Assembly: GCF_000722695.1 (NCBI RefSeq)
Contig: NZ_JPFU01000013.1
Location: 248,001 to 312,000, forward strand
Direction: 5' to 3'
Length of the DNA stretch: 64,000 nucleotides
From: Streptococcus mitis
GTDB lineage: Bacteria > Bacillota > Bacilli > Lactobacillales > Streptococcaceae
Shown: positions 1-10,496 of the stretch, piece by piece
Layout of the letters: the number at the start of each line of letters is the position of its first letter
Numbering within the stretch: the stretch's first letter is position 1
Notes under the pieces: model-generated
The model's input: the letters and a program-made list of their open reading frames with translations, nothing else
Told to the model about the DNA's origin: nothing
Database searches by the model: none
Made by a program: the position numbers and the translations under genes

Positions 1-581
1 TCCAAAGGAAGACTGGCATCAATCTTGACAATGCGATTTCCTTCTTTGTCCAGAAGAGAAAGGTAGCCTTGACGAACTTTTTTATGCAAGTCCAACCCTT
101 CCAAGTCCAAACGATTGACCTCGCGGTCACTATTAGCAGCAATGCGAGCCAGTCCTTCTTCCACCTCGATGTCAAAATAGAGTGTCAAATCGGGTTTAAG
201 GCCATCTGTCGCAAACTTATTGAGCCAATTAATGGCATCAATGTCCAAACCACGGCCAAATCCCTGATATGCGACGGAACTATCGATGAAGCGGTCCATA
301 ATGACCAACTTACCAGCTTCAAGTGCTGGAAGAACTTTTTCCACCAAGTGCTGTCTGCGACTAGCGATATAGAGCAAAAGCTCTGTTTTAGCATCCATCT
401 GAGTATGACTTGGATCCAGAATCACTTCCCGAATCTTCTCTCCTATCAAGACTCCGCCAGGTTCACGGGTCGTCAGCACCTCTACCCCTTTTTCCTCTAA
501 AATTGGTAACAGTGCCTCTAAAACACTGGTCTTTCCTGCTCCCTCTGGTCCCTCAAGAGAGACTAAAAATCCTTTTGACAT
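1..581 (-). CDS. tmk: Thymidylate kinase (C-terminal end beyond window)
   Basis: Phosphorylates dTMP to dTDP with ATP in the cytoplasm, a required step of dTTP synthesis. The reading frame is open to the window edge, so about 193 residues are seen; the family is usually near 210, so only a short C-terminus is missing. The N-terminus [19 protein letters not shown] carries the P-loop (GPEGAGKT), followed by TREPGG and the [12 protein letters not shown] substrate and lid region that typify Tmk. Start chosen at the ATG directly before SKGF. Function is firm; the end lies outside the window. Confidence 0.95.
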   Translation of the reverse strand, partial: MSKGFLVSLEGPEGAGKTSVLEALLPILEEKGVEVLTTREPGGVLIGEKIREVILDPSHTQMDAKTELLLYIASRRQHLVEKVLPALEAGKLVIMDRFIDSSVAYQGFGRGLDIDAINWLNKFATDGLKPDLTLYFDIEVEEGLARIAANSDREVNRLDLEGLDLHKKVRQGYLSLLDKEGNRIVKIDASLPL

Positions 582-695
582 GTCTAACTCATTTCTTTTT
601 TTACTACTTCTATTCTATCAAAAAAATAGGGGTTTGTGACAATCTTTTTGTCTTCTCATTTCAGCCACCATAAAAGAGGCAGTCAAAGCCACCTC

Positions 696-1493
696 TTATT
701 TACCTAGTTTTTTAGTTCGTTTGTAGGCTTTTTTGACTGCCTCCATAACGGTTCCTCTAAAGGCATGTGCTTCTAAACTAGCTACACCAGCAATAGTAGA
801 CCCCCCTGGACTACAAACCTTGTCTTTCAATACTCCCGGATGTTCTTGAGTATCTAGGACCAATTGACCTGCTCCAATAACTGTTTGAGCTGCCATTTGT
901 AGAGCAGTTTCTCGTGGCAATCCTGTCTGAACACCTGCATCCGCCAAAGCTTCAATGAAAAGATAGACAAAGGCTGGTCCACAACCTGCAAGACCCGTTG
1001 CAGCATCGATTAACCCTTCACTGATTTCAAACAATAAACCAGCATGTTGTAAAAGTTGACAAAAGACTTCCTTATCATCTACTTGGCAGTTAGCTGACAA
1101 GGCATAACTAATGACTCCTTGACCGATAGAAACTGGAGTGTTGGGCATCATGCGAATTAAACGGTGCTGACTTGGAACAAGACTAGCTAGTTTTTCCAGC
1201 TTTATACCCGCTGCCATGGAAATTAAGAGCAGACTCTCCCGTTTTTCAAGAATATCTTGATATTCTGCAAGTAAAGTAGATATCTGTGCTGGCTTGACAG
1301 CTAGAAAAATCACATCTGCTTCCGCAAAGATTTCCTCATTACTAGAAACTTGACCTCCGTAGCTAGCAATAAAATCATCCACTCTATCTTGACTTAGATT
1401 AGAAAGAAGAAACTTATCTGTCCTATTAGCTTGCCAAACAACCTTTGCCAAACTAGCACCCATATTCCCCAAACCGATAAATCCAATCTTCAT
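696..1493 (-). CDS. proC: Pyrroline-5-carboxylate reductase
   Basis: Reduces 1-pyrroline-5-carboxylate to L-proline with NAD(P)H, the last step of proline synthesis. The 265-residue length is normal. The N-terminal Rossmann motif IGFIGLGNMG (residues 3-12) and the C-terminal family signature around CSPGGSTIAG are present. It follows proA after only 3 bases, so proB-proA-proC form one minus-strand operon carrying the whole glutamate-to-proline route. Confidence 0.96.
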   Translation of the reverse strand: MKIGFIGLGNMGASLAKVVWQANRTDKFLLSNLSQDRVDDFIASYGGQVSSNEEIFAEADVIFLAVKPAQISTLLAEYQDILEKRESLLLISMAAGIKLEKLASLVPSQHRLIRMMPNTPVSIGQGVISYALSANCQVDDKEVFCQLLQHAGLLFEISEGLIDAATGLAGCGPAFVYLFIEALADAGVQTGLPRETALQMAAQTVIGAGQLVLDTQEHPGVLKDKVCSPGGSTIAGVASLEAHAFRGTVMEAVKKAYKRTKKLGK

Positions 1494-1496
1494 TTT

Positions 1497-2759
1497 TTAC
1501 TCCCTTATCTGTCCATCACCAGCAACTACATACTTGTAACTGGTTAATTCTTTTAAGCCCATTGGACCACGCGCATGCAATTTCTGAGTAGAAATCCCCA
1601 TTTCACAACCAAGACCAAATTGATCTCCATCTGTAAAACGAGTTGAAGCATTGACATAGACTGCTGCAGAGTCCACTTGATCTGTAAAGTAAGCTGCAGC
1701 CTCAGCATTTTCCGTCACAATGGCATCCGAATGATGAGTACTGTGTGCTTCAATATGCGCAACCGCTTCTTCTAAACTGCTCACTACTTTAACAGCTAGG
1801 ACATAGTCTAAAAACTCGGTATCAAAGTCTTGAGCCCCAGCTGCTTGGCCAGATACAAACTGACTAGCCTTCTCATCCAAACGGAATTGAATTGGTTCCA
1901 GTCCAGCTTCTTTACGATCCGCAACTAGAACTTGCTCCAAACGAGGAAGGAAGCTTGCTGCCTTGTCTTCATGAACGAGGAGAACCTCCATGGCATTGCA
2001 GACAGAAGGACGACTGGTTTTGGCATTGTTGATGATTGATAGAGCCTTGTCTTCGTCTGCATCCTTATCGACATAAACATGGACAATCCCTGTTCCTGTC
2101 TCGATAACAGGTACGATAGCATTTTCAACCACGGCATTAATCAAACCTGCCCCTCCACGAGGAATAAGAAGGTCTAGATAGCCCTTGGCCTTCATCATAG
2201 CATAGCTACTTTCACGGCTGGTATCTTCCACCAGTTGAATCACATCTGGATGAATGGTAGTCGTCTCCAAGCCCTTCTTCAAAGCTGTGACAATGGCATG
2301 GGCTGTTTGATAGGCATCCTTACCACTACGAAGAACAACTGCATTTCCACTTTTAAGAGCCAAAGCAGCCGCATCAGACGTCACATTTGGACGACTTTCA
2401 TAGATAATGCCGATAACACCCATAGCCACCCGTTTCTTGGTGATAACCAAACCGTTTTCAAGATGACTTGTTTCTAAAACTTCACCGATTGGATCTGGTA
2501 AAGCAACCACTTCACGAATCCCAGTTGCCATTGCTTCTATACGCCCAGCATCCAAATAAAGACGATCCAGCATCACATCTGAGATTTTACCCTTAGCCGC
2601 TTCCATATCGAGGGCATTGGCCGCTAAAATCTCCTCAGTAGCTACTAATAAATGATCAGCCATGGCTAGCAAGGCTTGGTTTTTCACCTCTTCACTAGCT
2701 GTGTTGATCGATTTTTTAACAGCCTGTACCTGTTCAAATTGTTCTTGTGTACTTACCAT
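1497..2759 (-). CDS. proA: Gamma-glutamyl phosphate reductase
   Basis: NADPH-dependent reduction of gamma-glutamyl phosphate to glutamate-5-semialdehyde, the second step of proline synthesis. It has 420 residues, standard for ProA. The aldehyde-dehydrogenase-type catalytic cysteine is in the [12 protein letters not shown] segment near residue 255, and the C-terminal [18 protein letters not shown] block is diagnostic. It lies 9 bases downstream of proB and 3 bases upstream of proC. Confidence 0.97.
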   Translation of the reverse strand: MVSTQEQFEQVQAVKKSINTASEEVKNQALLAMADHLLVATEEILAANALDMEAAKGKISDVMLDRLYLDAGRIEAMATGIREVVALPDPIGEVLETSHLENGLVITKKRVAMGVIGIIYESRPNVTSDAAALALKSGNAVVLRSGKDAYQTAHAIVTALKKGLETTTIHPDVIQLVEDTSRESSYAMMKAKGYLDLLIPRGGAGLINAVVENAIVPVIETGTGIVHVYVDKDADEDKALSIINNAKTSRPSVCNAMEVLLVHEDKAASFLPRLEQVLVADRKEAGLEPIQFRLDEKASQFVSGQAAGAQDFDTEFLDYVLAVKVVSSLEEAVAHIEAHSTHHSDAIVTENAEAAAYFTDQVDSAAVYVNASTRFTDGDQFGLGCEMGISTQKLHARGPMGLKELTSYKYVVAGDGQIRE

Positions 2760-2768
2760 AGTTTACCT

Positions 2769-3878
2769 CTAAAATTCTGTAAAGAGTAGTTGGATTTCAG
2801 GAGTAATGGAAATCCAGTCGTCACGATGAATCAAGACACCCTTGGCTTTTTGAGAACGCAACATATCCTCCAGAGCAGATGCTCCAAATTGTACGCGTCC
2901 TTTTCCAAGTGATTTCCCACTTTCCTTGTCAAATACTGTCACGATATCACCGTAAGAAAAGGCGCCTTCTGCGTCAACAATACCAGATAAGAGAAGACTC
3001 TTTCCATGTTGAGAGAGAGCTTCAGCAGCCCCTTTATCAACCCAAATAGAACCTTGGCTCTGAGCATAAAAAGCCAGCCATTGTTTCTGGGTACGAAGTC
3101 CCTTTTCTTGAGCAACAAAGTAGGAACCATCCTTGCTCTTCTCCGCTGCCTCAATCATGGCATCTGACTTCAATGATGAACAGATATAAACAGGAACTCC
3201 TGATTCTGTCGCGATCGTAGCTGCTTTAATCTTAGTCAACATACCACCTGTCCCATTAGACGAACCTGCTCCACCAGCCATATTAATAATCTCATGATTG
3301 ATGGTCTCAATTTTCTCCAAGCGTTTGGCTCTTGGGTCTGAATTAGGATTTCCAGTATAAAGACCGTCCACATCTGTCAAGAGAACCAAAAGATCAGCTT
3401 GGACCATGGCCGCTACCTGTGCACTCAGAGTATCATTGTCCCCAACCTTGAGCTCATCAATGACGACACTATCATTCTCGTTGATGATTGGAATTGCCCC
3501 ACGGCTAAGTAGAACTGACAAAGCCTGATGGGCATTTTTATAACGACGCTTATCCACAAAGTCATCCTGGGTCAGCAAGATTTGTGCAGAAACGATTTGG
3601 CGCAAGAGAAGATTGGTCGTGTATTCTTCCAACAAGAGCCCTTGCCCTACCGCTGCTGAAGCCTGTTTATCAGCAATCTTAGTCGGACGCTTTTTAAATC
3701 CTAAGGCACCAAAACCTGCAGCAATGGCACCTGACGACACCAAAATCAATTCATGGCCAGCCTCGTGCAACATAGCTAACTGCTGGGTAATAGCCTTTAC
3801 CTTACTACGTGATAAACTTCCATCCTCATTCGTCAGAGAAGAAGTTCCCACCTTAAAGACAATTCGTTTGTATTTCAT
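2769..3878 (-). CDS. proB: Glutamate 5-kinase
   Basis: Phosphorylates glutamate to gamma-glutamyl phosphate, the committed and normally proline-inhibited step. From the ATG at 3878 the protein is 369 residues; this start has GGAG about 7 bases upstream, whereas an in-frame ATG 21 bases further up has no ribosome site. An amino-acid-kinase domain ([10 protein letters not shown] near the N-terminus, [32 protein letters not shown]) is followed by a C-terminal PUA domain of about 90 residues (after [11 protein letters not shown]). First gene of proBAC. Confidence 0.96.
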   Translation of the reverse strand: MKYKRIVFKVGTSSLTNEDGSLSRSKVKAITQQLAMLHEAGHELILVSSGAIAAGFGALGFKKRPTKIADKQASAAVGQGLLLEEYTTNLLLRQIVSAQILLTQDDFVDKRRYKNAHQALSVLLSRGAIPIINENDSVVIDELKVGDNDTLSAQVAAMVQADLLVLLTDVDGLYTGNPNSDPRAKRLEKIETINHEIINMAGGAGSSNGTGGMLTKIKAATIATESGVPVYICSSLKSDAMIEAAEKSKDGSYFVAQEKGLRTQKQWLAFYAQSQGSIWVDKGAAEALSQHGKSLLLSGIVDAEGAFSYGDIVTVFDKESGKSLGKGRVQFGASALEDMLRSQKAKGVLIHRDDWISITPEIQLLFTEF

Positions 3879-3978
3879 AGTCTCACTCCGATTCTTCATA
3901 TTTATCCATTATAACATGAATGACAGAAAATAGAAAAGAGTTGATAGGAAAAAGAAGGCCCTAAAACCTTCTTTTTTA

Positions 3979-5862
3979 CTATTGTCCTGATTCCGATTTG
4001 TTTGCACTCGTTTCAGAGATTTGTGAAGTTGAAGAAGTCAAATCTTGACTAGTTGAAGAACTTGTAATACTTTCGTGTTGACTCGTTTCTTTATTTTCTA
4101 GTTCTTTTTTAACTACTTCTTTGGATTCTTTTATTTCTGAATGACTTGTAGTTCTAGTTGTAGAAGATTTCTCGACCGGAATATCCACTAACCAGGCTCC
4201 ACTTGAATCAACAGTATAGCCTTCTGGTGTCTTACCATTCACAAGTAATTGACCATTTTCTTTCAAGAAGTACCATTTATCCTTGTCTTTAATCCAATCC
4301 ACAGCTCGTGAACCGTCTGTCTTGTAGAAATACCAATCGTTTGCCTTTTTAAGCCAACCTTGCTTCATAGCTCCTGAATCTTCTAGATAGTAATGATGAC
4401 CAGCAACTTCTATCTCGCCTGTCTTCATGATACCAGTAGAATCCATATAGTACCAGGTTTCTTTATCTTTTACCCAGCCCGTTTTCATTTCTCCTGATTG
4501 AGCAAAGTAATACCATTGCCCCTTATATTGAAGCCAACCTGTCTTCATAGAGCCATCGTTTGATAAATAATAGGACTGACCTCCAGTATTTACCCAGCCA
4601 ATTTCCATCTGATTTTCTTTGTTGAAATAATACCAGATTCCATCAATTTTCTTCCAATTTTTAGCAGAAGCACCAGAGTCTGTTAAATAGAACCAATGAT
4701 TGTTCCATTTTTTCCATTGATTCTGTAACAAGATACCCGTTTGGTTAAAGTAATACCAGTCACCCTTAATTTCATTCCAACCGACAGCATACTCTCCTGT
4801 AGAATCAGGTGCTTGATACCACCAGTTTCCATAAGCACTTTTATGCCAACCAGCTTGAAAACTTGGAATCGGCTTGTAGGAAGTTGAAATGTTTACTAAA
4901 CCGTCTTGTCGAATATCAAAAACTGTTGCATCATAGTCTTTGCTGGCTGCGTTAATTCTCTCAATTCCTCGTTCTTTGAGCCAATTAACATACTCACTAT
5001 CAACACCATTTTTCCAAGGTAGACTATCCGAAGTTTGAACAATCAAACTCGGACTCAAATTTCTGATGAAATCCTTGGTATTTGATTTGTTGGTATCATG
5101 GTGATGATTAAACTTCATCAAATCAACTTTTCCAATGAGAGGACCATACTTGTCTTCTGCTCCATGAACATTATCTAAGTCGCCCCCAAGGTAAATTTTC
5201 TTGCCATTGACTTTCACTACGCTAATCAAGGAATTGGAATTGTCATCCCAAATTTTCTTTAATTCACCTGATGAATCAGTTTCATTTTCATAATTATAGA
5301 GCTGAATATCCATGTCTCCAAACTGAAAATGAGCATCTCCTTGTGTGATGTTTTGAATCACTGAAACACCTTTTTCTGCGGCAGTCTGTAAAACCTTATC
5401 ATAACCGTACAGATTATCCCATAAACGTTCAGAATTAGTAATACGATTATCACTATATTTTTTAAGATAGACTCGGTCAACTGGATAGGTAGACAGTAAT
5501 TCATCAACATTTCCAATATGATCACTGTGGGTATGGGTCACCAAAATAAAATCAAGTTTTTGGACACCCAATTCCTTCAAACGACGAAAGACACGGTCTG
5601 TCAGAACATGCTTATAAGACGTTTCAATTCCTTCTCTCCATGGATAGCGAGAATCACTTCCATCTGGGAAATCATAATCTTCTCCTGTATCCACCATGGC
5701 AAAATGTCCATTGCTTTCAAGAATAATCGCATCACTGCCACCTTCTTGAACATTTATAAAGTGGATTTTATTTTCTGAACTTTCTTGAGCTTGAACATTC
5801 CCATACCATGACAAACCTAAAAAAGTGCTTGCAAGTGCTAAACTAATCAATTTCTTTTTCAT
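3979..5862 (-). CDS. cbpE: Choline-binding phosphorylcholine esterase (CbpE/Pce)
   Basis: Secreted cell-surface enzyme that removes phosphorylcholine from teichoic acid. A signal peptide ends near residue 25 (VQA). The metallo-beta-lactamase-fold catalytic domain spans about 30-340; the zinc-ligand motif THTHSDH is at 109-115, with GGDLDN and HHHD further on. About 11 choline-binding repeats (GW...WYYF...G.M.TGW pattern) fill residues 340-540, anchoring it to phosphorylcholine. The last 85 residues are a Ser/Thr/Glu-rich tail. Several repeats have lost the initial GW (NW, DW, GE), as is common at repeat-block ends. It stands alone between proB and rluD. Confidence 0.93.
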   Translation of the reverse strand: MKKKLISLALASTFLGLSWYGNVQAQESSENKIHFINVQEGGSDAIILESNGHFAMVDTGEDYDFPDGSDSRYPWREGIETSYKHVLTDRVFRRLKELGVQKLDFILVTHTHSDHIGNVDELLSTYPVDRVYLKKYSDNRITNSERLWDNLYGYDKVLQTAAEKGVSVIQNITQGDAHFQFGDMDIQLYNYENETDSSGELKKIWDDNSNSLISVVKVNGKKIYLGGDLDNVHGAEDKYGPLIGKVDLMKFNHHHDTNKSNTKDFIRNLSPSLIVQTSDSLPWKNGVDSEYVNWLKERGIERINAASKDYDATVFDIRQDGLVNISTSYKPIPSFQAGWHKSAYGNWWYQAPDSTGEYAVGWNEIKGDWYYFNQTGILLQNQWKKWNNHWFYLTDSGASAKNWKKIDGIWYYFNKENQMEIGWVNTGGQSYYLSNDGSMKTGWLQYKGQWYYFAQSGEMKTGWVKDKETWYYMDSTGIMKTGEIEVAGHHYYLEDSGAMKQGWLKKANDWYFYKTDGSRAVDWIKDKDKWYFLKENGQLLVNGKTPEGYTVDSSGAWLVDIPVEKSSTTRTTSHSEIKESKEVVKKELENKETSQHESITSSSTSQDLTSSTSQISETSANKSESGQ

Positions 5863-5864
5863 TC

Positions 5865-6752
5865 TTACTTCCTTAATTTCTCCAAAGTTTCCTTAAAAAT
5901 CTCTGGGATATCTGCTGTAAATTCTAAGGTCTCACCTGTTCGTGGATGGGTAAAGCCTAGGGTCTTGGCATGAAGAAATTGTCCATGTCCTTTCAGAGTC
6001 TTACGTGGACCATAGACCTCATCACCAGCGACTGGATGGCCAATATAAGCCATGTGAACACGGATTTGATGGGTGCGGCCTGTCTCCAGCTGCAACTCCA
6101 CTAAGCTATAATCACCAAAGCGTTCCAAGACGTGGAAACGAGTCACTGCTGGCTTCCCTTTCGCAGTCACGGCCTGTTTCTTACGGTCTTTTTCACTTCG
6201 ACCAATCGGCGCTTCAATGACACCACGATCATTGGGCAGATTTCCATGAACAATGGCCCAATATTTGCGGAGAGACTTTTTATCCTTGAGTTCTTGGGCA
6301 AGAGCCAAATGCGCCTCATCATTTTTAGCAATCATAAGAAGACCTGACGTATCCTTGTCAATACGGTGAACAATTCCTGGGCGCAGAACCCCATTGATAC
6401 CCGACAAGTCCTTAATATGATACATGAGGGTATTTACTAGGGTCCCACTAGTATGACCAGCACTCGGATGCACAACCATCCCCTGAGGCTTGTTAACGAC
6501 AGCCACATCCTCATCTTGGTAGATAATCTCTAGCGGAATATCCTCAGCCACATACTCTAAGACCTCTGGTTCTGGCACATGGTAAGTGACGATATCGCCC
6601 TCTTGGACAGTGTATTTAGCTTTCTTGACTTGGCCATTGACCAAGACCTGGCCTGATTTAATTTGTTCATTCGCAAGACTACGTGATAATTCTGTCAAAT
6701 CCGACAAAGCCTTATCCAAACGCAGACCACCAGTTTCAATTTTAATTTCCAT
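5865..6752 (-). CDS. rluD: 23S rRNA pseudouridine synthase, RluD type
   Basis: Isomerises uridines of large-subunit rRNA. An S4 RNA-binding domain (LRLDKALSDLTELSRSLAN, residues 10-60) precedes the RluA/RluD catalytic domain, whose active-site aspartate is in GIVHRIDKDTSG near residue 130. The 295-residue length is typical. Its start overlaps the end of lspA by 11 bases, an arrangement also known from pneumococcus, so the two are co-transcribed. The exact rRNA target cannot be told from sequence. Confidence 0.92.
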   Translation of the reverse strand: MEIKIETGGLRLDKALSDLTELSRSLANEQIKSGQVLVNGQVKKAKYTVQEGDIVTYHVPEPEVLEYVAEDIPLEIIYQDEDVAVVNKPQGMVVHPSAGHTSGTLVNTLMYHIKDLSGINGVLRPGIVHRIDKDTSGLLMIAKNDEAHLALAQELKDKKSLRKYWAIVHGNLPNDRGVIEAPIGRSEKDRKKQAVTAKGKPAVTRFHVLERFGDYSLVELQLETGRTHQIRVHMAYIGHPVAGDEVYGPRKTLKGHGQFLHAKTLGFTHPRTGETLEFTADIPEIFKETLEKLRK

Positions 6753-7203
6753 TTATTTCCTCTTTTAGCATTGCAATCAATAAAATAATCACTCCAACTG
6801 TCAGATAGCTATCTGCAACATTGAAAATTGCAAAATTGATAAAGTCAAGGTGGAACATATCCACAACAAATCCCTGACTGATCCTGTCAATAAAGTTTCC
6901 AAGACCACCTGCGATGATCAAGGTCAAACCTAAGACCATCCAGAGTGAGTCCTCCATATGTTTATGTAAATACCAAACGGCACCTACCACGACAACCAGA
7001 GTAATGACAGCGAATAACAACTGCTGATCTTGTAAGATAGAAAAGGCTGCCCCTCGATTTTGCAGGTAGGTCAAGCTAACGAAATTGGGAATCCAAGAGC
7101 GCACTTCACCCAGTGGAATCTGCTGGACGATATAGGATTTGACCAACTGATCCAGCCCAATCAAAAGCAGTACAATGACTGCCACTATTCCTCTTTTTTT
7201 CAT
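6742..7203 (-). CDS. lspA: Lipoprotein signal peptidase (signal peptidase II)
   Basis: Membrane aspartyl protease that removes signal peptides from prolipoproteins, such as the PnrA and oligopeptide-binding lipoproteins in this window. It has 153 residues and four hydrophobic segments. The conserved NRGAAFSIL block and the catalytic aspartates in GGLGNFIDRI and FNVADSYLTVG are present. Its start overlaps the LysR gene stop by 4 bases (ATGA). Confidence 0.97.
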   Translation of the reverse strand: MKKRGIVAVIVLLLIGLDQLVKSYIVQQIPLGEVRSWIPNFVSLTYLQNRGAAFSILQDQQLLFAVITLVVVVGAVWYLHKHMEDSLWMVLGLTLIIAGGLGNFIDRISQGFVVDMFHLDFINFAIFNVADSYLTVGVIILLIAMLKEEINGN

Positions 7204-8108
7204 GATTTCCTCTTTTGATCAAAATATTCTTGCATGACTTCTACGAAGAGAGTCCCAGCTTGACTCAGCTCCACTTCTTCACGTTTGACATAAACCATGT
7301 GATTATCTAGGTTATCCTTGAGACGAATAACTGTAATGCCATTAACACTGTCACTATCTAAAAATCCAGACCCTGTCGCATAGGCGTCCGTCCGCTCCAA
7401 AATACCATTCAAGGTAGCACGGTCTGTCACATTAAACATCTGTGAGCTAGCACTAGTATCGACAAAATTCTCTGAATAATAAAGGTACTCGTCTTTCTCT
7501 TGAGTAAAACGAACTGTCGGTAGATCTGCTAAATCCTCCATGACCAATTCCTCTTTCTGAGCCAAAGGATGCCCCTCGCGGAGATAAATGTGGGTATGGA
7601 AGGGAATCAATTCAATGACCTCCAAACCTAGCTTTTCAACCCGTTGCATGATCCCCTTTTTGTTTTGATTGTTGAGGTAGATAATGCCAATCTCACTATG
7701 CCCTTGAGCCACTTCGTCTAAGATTTGAACAGTAGTTGATTCAAAAATACGGAAGTTCTTATAATCCGGATAACGCTCTGAAAAGGCCGTAATGGTTGGT
7801 GGCAAGAAGTCATAGTGCTGACTGGCAATGGAAAATTCATCTTTTTCTTCCTCAGGATTGGCATACTGATTTTGAAAAATATCAAATCCTTTAACCAATT
7901 CTTGCGCTTTTTCATAAAATTCCATACCACGACGAGTCAAGAAAGTCCCTGAACTCGTCCGACGGAAAATCTTAAATCCTAATTCTTTTTCCAAATCACG
8001 AACAGAAATGGACAGACTCGGCTGACTAACATACATCTTTTCAGCAGCTTCACGGAAAGTACCGCTATTGGCAATAGCCACAACATAGCGTAATTGTTGA
8101 ATGTTCAT
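7200..8108 (-). CDS. LysR-family transcriptional regulator
   Basis: A 302-residue regulator with an N-terminal winged helix-turn-helix (MNIQQLRYVVAIANSGTFREAAEKMYVSQPSL..., residues 1-60) and a LysR effector-binding domain. It is the first gene of the LysR-lspA-rluD unit. The position and length resemble the CpsY/MetR-like regulators that sit next to lspA in other streptococci, but the effector and targets cannot be read from the sequence. Start fixed by homology of the helix-turn-helix beginning MNIQQLRY. Confidence 0.88.
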   Translation of the reverse strand: MNIQQLRYVVAIANSGTFREAAEKMYVSQPSLSISVRDLEKELGFKIFRRTSSGTFLTRRGMEFYEKAQELVKGFDIFQNQYANPEEEKDEFSIASQHYDFLPPTITAFSERYPDYKNFRIFESTTVQILDEVAQGHSEIGIIYLNNQNKKGIMQRVEKLGLEVIELIPFHTHIYLREGHPLAQKEELVMEDLADLPTVRFTQEKDEYLYYSENFVDTSASSQMFNVTDRATLNGILERTDAYATGSGFLDSDSVNGITVIRLKDNLDNHMVYVKREEVELSQAGTLFVEVMQEYFDQKRKS

Positions 8109-8136
8109 CTTCTACCCCCAACTTCTTTATCTTATC

Positions 8137-8164
8137 ATTATACCATATTTTAGAAGTTTTCCAA
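8137..8164 (-). promoter_or_regulatory. Promoter of the LysR-lspA-rluD unit
   Basis: On the minus strand, TTGGAA, a 16-base spacer, then TATAAT preceded by TGG (extended -10), about 28 bases before the LysR start codon. The -35 lies in a TTTTCC/GGAAAA inverted repeat that could be an operator; that last point is inference. Confidence 0.65.
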
Positions 8165-8353
8165 AAAGGAAAAAAGTCTGGAAATTGTCAAGTCTCAATG
8201 AAGACTCTAACATCCCAATACAAGAATTAGAATGATATCTTTTTTCAGTCCTTATCTGATTTATAGAAAATAAAAACAGCAAATCTTGTTGATTTACCGT
8301 TTATAATATGATGCAAATACAATTCCCATAATATGGATACCAAAACAAAAAAT

Positions 8354-8379
8354 AGGCTCTCCGAAAACTCGGAAAGCCT
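8354..8379. terminator. Symmetric hairpin, possible bidirectional terminator
   Basis: AGGCT-C-TCCGA, loop AAAC, TCGGA-A-AGCCT: 10 base pairs with one mismatch. On the minus strand it is followed by ATTTTTTGTTTTG, so it can back up the rpmA terminator. Confidence 0.65.
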
Positions 8380-8430
8380 GATTTTATGCTAGTTCTAGCT
8401 TCCCCACCTTTATATTTTAAGGCTCGGGAT

Positions 8431-8453
8431 AAAAAGGTTCACTGGACCTTTTT
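8431..8453 (-). terminator. Terminator of the rplU-prp-rpmA operon
   Basis: A 10-bp stem (AAAAAGGT plus a T-G and a C-G pair) with a 3-base loop overlaps the rpmA stop codon and runs into T residues on the minus strand. Confidence 0.65.
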
Positions 8454-8745
8454 ATTTAGCGATTGGGTAAACAGAAACCTGCTTTTTATCGCGTCCTTTA
8501 CGTTCAAAGCGTACTACGCCTTCAACTTTAGCGAACAAAGTATCGTCTCCACCACGTCCAACGTTTACACCTGGATAGATGTGTGTACCACGTTGACGGT
8601 AAAGGATTGATCCACCTGTTACAGTTTGTCCGTCAGCTGCTTTAGCTCCAAGACGTTTTGCTTGTGAATCACGTCCGTTTGATGTAGAACCTCCACCTTT
8701 TTTGTGGGCGAAAAGTTGCAAGTTGTTAAGAGTCATTTTTAACAT
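8452..8745 (-). CDS. rpmA: 50S ribosomal protein L27 with cleavable N-terminal extension
   Basis: A 97-residue ribosomal protein near the peptidyl-transferase centre. It starts with the Firmicutes-type extension [12 protein letters not shown] in front of AHKKGGG; the extension is known to be removed by the protease Prp between F and A. GGAGG lies 8 bases before the ATG. The gene for that protease is directly upstream, in the order rplU-prp-rpmA, as in other Firmicutes. Confidence 0.97.
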   Translation of the reverse strand: MLKMTLNNLQLFAHKKGGGSTSNGRDSQAKRLGAKAADGQTVTGGSILYRQRGTHIYPGVNVGRGGDDTLFAKVEGVVRFERKGRDKKQVSVYPIAK

Positions 8746-8761
8746 AATGTTTTCCTCCGTG

Positions 8762-9115
<354 letters not shown>

Positions 9116-9121
9116 TTAAAA

Positions 9122-9436
9122 TTAAGCGTTGATTGCGTTGATGACAACTTTTGTATATGGTTGACGGTGACCTTGTTTACGGTGGCTACCTTTTTTAGGT
9201 TTGTACTTGTAAGTAACAACTTTCTTTTGTTTTCCTTGTTTTTCAACAGTTCCAACTACAGTAGCTCCAGCAACAAGTGGAGTTCCGACAACAGTGTTTT
9301 CACCACCAACAAGAACAACTTCGTTAAAAGTAACTTCTTGACCAGCTTCAACGTTCAATTTTTCAACGTAAACTGCTTGACCAACTTCAACTTTAACTTG
9401 TTTTCCGCCAGTTTTGATAATTGCGTATGTGCTCAT
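9122..9436 (-). CDS. rplU: 50S ribosomal protein L21
   Basis: A 104-residue 23S rRNA-binding ribosomal protein, first gene of rplU-prp-rpmA. The N-terminus [20 protein letters not shown] and the C-terminal [17 protein letters not shown] are typical. AGGAGG lies about 6 bases before the ATG. Confidence 0.97.
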
Positions 9437-9605
9437 TATGCACCTCCTATGATTTTTATGGGTTTCCCCGATTTTTTTGTGAAGACTCGCCTAGCATCGT
9501 GGGACGAACCACTTAAAAGAAGAACTCTATGTAGAACAAAGTTTAAATTTGTTATACTACGAGCAACGATGTTCGTGCGGTTGCACAGGAACGTGCATAG
9601 TCAAC
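9437..9605 (-). ncRNA. Probable L21 leader RNA of rplU
   Basis: About 165 bases of untranslated leader lie between the rplU promoter and start codon and contain several complementary stretches, such as GGTTCGTCCCACGATG and CGAACATCG. Firmicute rplU operons are known to carry a structured, probably autoregulatory L21 leader here. The assignment rests on position; I did not fold it to the family model. Confidence 0.5.
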
Positions 9606-9611
9606 TCTTCA

Positions 9612-9640
9612 AGTATAGCATATCTCATATTTTCTTACAA
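9612..9640 (-). promoter_or_regulatory. Promoter of the rplU operon
   Basis: Minus strand TTGTAA, 17 bases, TATACT preceded by TGC (extended -10). It lies immediately after the stop codon of the YoaK-like gene, so that gene and the ribosomal operon share a tight boundary. Confidence 0.75.
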
Positions 9641-9656
9641 GTAATAACACCTAAAA

Positions 9657-10343
9657 TCAAGCTTTTTCTTTTATTTTTTTCTGCCACGAGGCAAAAAGCA
9701 TGCTGAGGTAAAAAATGCTCATCATAATAGGAACACCAAGAATAGTCTTTTCATGATAGAAAATCGTCAAATAGGCTGAAAAGACAACGCCAAGGACAAA
9801 ACTAGTAAGCAGGCTAACAAAGATGAATCCTTCACGCAAAAAAGGAGTGTGCTTGGTTCTAAAATAATCCCCAAAAGCTAGCATGGTCCGTTTGATATTC
9901 CCTGTCATAAAAGCGTTATTATAGGCAATACCCGACACTTCTCCAAAAGCAGTTGTCACCAGTCCCATACAGAAAGCCAAGGGTGGTACTAGATAGATAT
10001 TATCCACAGTTTGCGGCACAAAACCAATAATGATTGATAAGATTGCCAAAGGAATCAGTGACAGAATCGGTTTTTTCACAATTCTCAATTTTTCCTTATA
10101 AACAGTTAATAAAAAGACCCCCATCATAAAAGCTAGCAAGGTGAGAACCTTGTCCCTAACATCTGAAACATTATTCTGGATTAATTCTACTGAAAGAAAG
10201 ACAACATTCCCAGTTTGTCCAGCTACAAGAGTGTTCCCTCGCACAATAAACGTATAGGCATCTACATAACCTGCACAAAAAGTCAAAAAAAGCGCTAGCC
10301 TCTTAGACTGACGTGATATTTTTCTTATCGGTAATAACCTCAT
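9657..10343 (-). CDS. YoaK/DUF1275-family membrane protein
   Basis: A 228-residue integral membrane protein of unknown function with about six hydrophobic segments; the N-terminal AGYVDAYTFIV and TGN blocks are typical of the DUF1275 family. The start is the ATG before RLLPIRKI: the ribosome site GGGAGGG lies 3-10 bases upstream, and an ATG 12 bases further up would translate that ribosome site itself (MGGK). Monocistronic, minus strand. Confidence 0.8.
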   Translation of the reverse strand: MRLLPIRKISRQSKRLALFLTFCAGYVDAYTFIVRGNTLVAGQTGNVVFLSVELIQNNVSDVRDKVLTLLAFMMGVFLLTVYKEKLRIVKKPILSLIPLAILSIIIGFVPQTVDNIYLVPPLAFCMGLVTTAFGEVSGIAYNNAFMTGNIKRTMLAFGDYFRTKHTPFLREGFIFVSLLTSFVLGVVFSAYLTIFYHEKTILGVPIMMSIFYLSMLFASWQKKIKEKA

Positions 10344-10432
10344 TTTCCCTCCCATTTCATTTACTCATCTCATTATTGTACCACTTTCTTTGGAAAAGAC
10401 CTAGTAGCTTATTTGAAATTTTTTCCCCTCTG

Positions 10433-10462
10433 TTGGATAGTCCCGTCTATCTATGTTATAAT
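10433..10462 (+). promoter_or_regulatory. Promoter of the oxidoreductase-helicase pair
   Basis: TTGGAT, 18 bases, TATAAT preceded by TGT (extended -10), 35 bases before the start codon at 10497. Confidence 0.75.
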
Positions 10463-10496
10463 GAAAGAAGGATTTGAAATCAGAAAAGGAGTAACT

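Larger units (their letters stand above)
8109..8451. other. Intergenic region between LysR gene and rpmA
   Basis: 343 bases without a gene. It holds the LysR promoter at its left end and two terminator-like hairpins at its right end. Between about 8170 and 8340 I see AT-rich DNA with no open frame or clear structure. Confidence 0.6.

Noticed and set aside
10344..10355. Earlier ATG (MGGK...) for the YoaK-like protein
   Set aside because: These codons are the ribosome site GGGAGGG for the next ATG.
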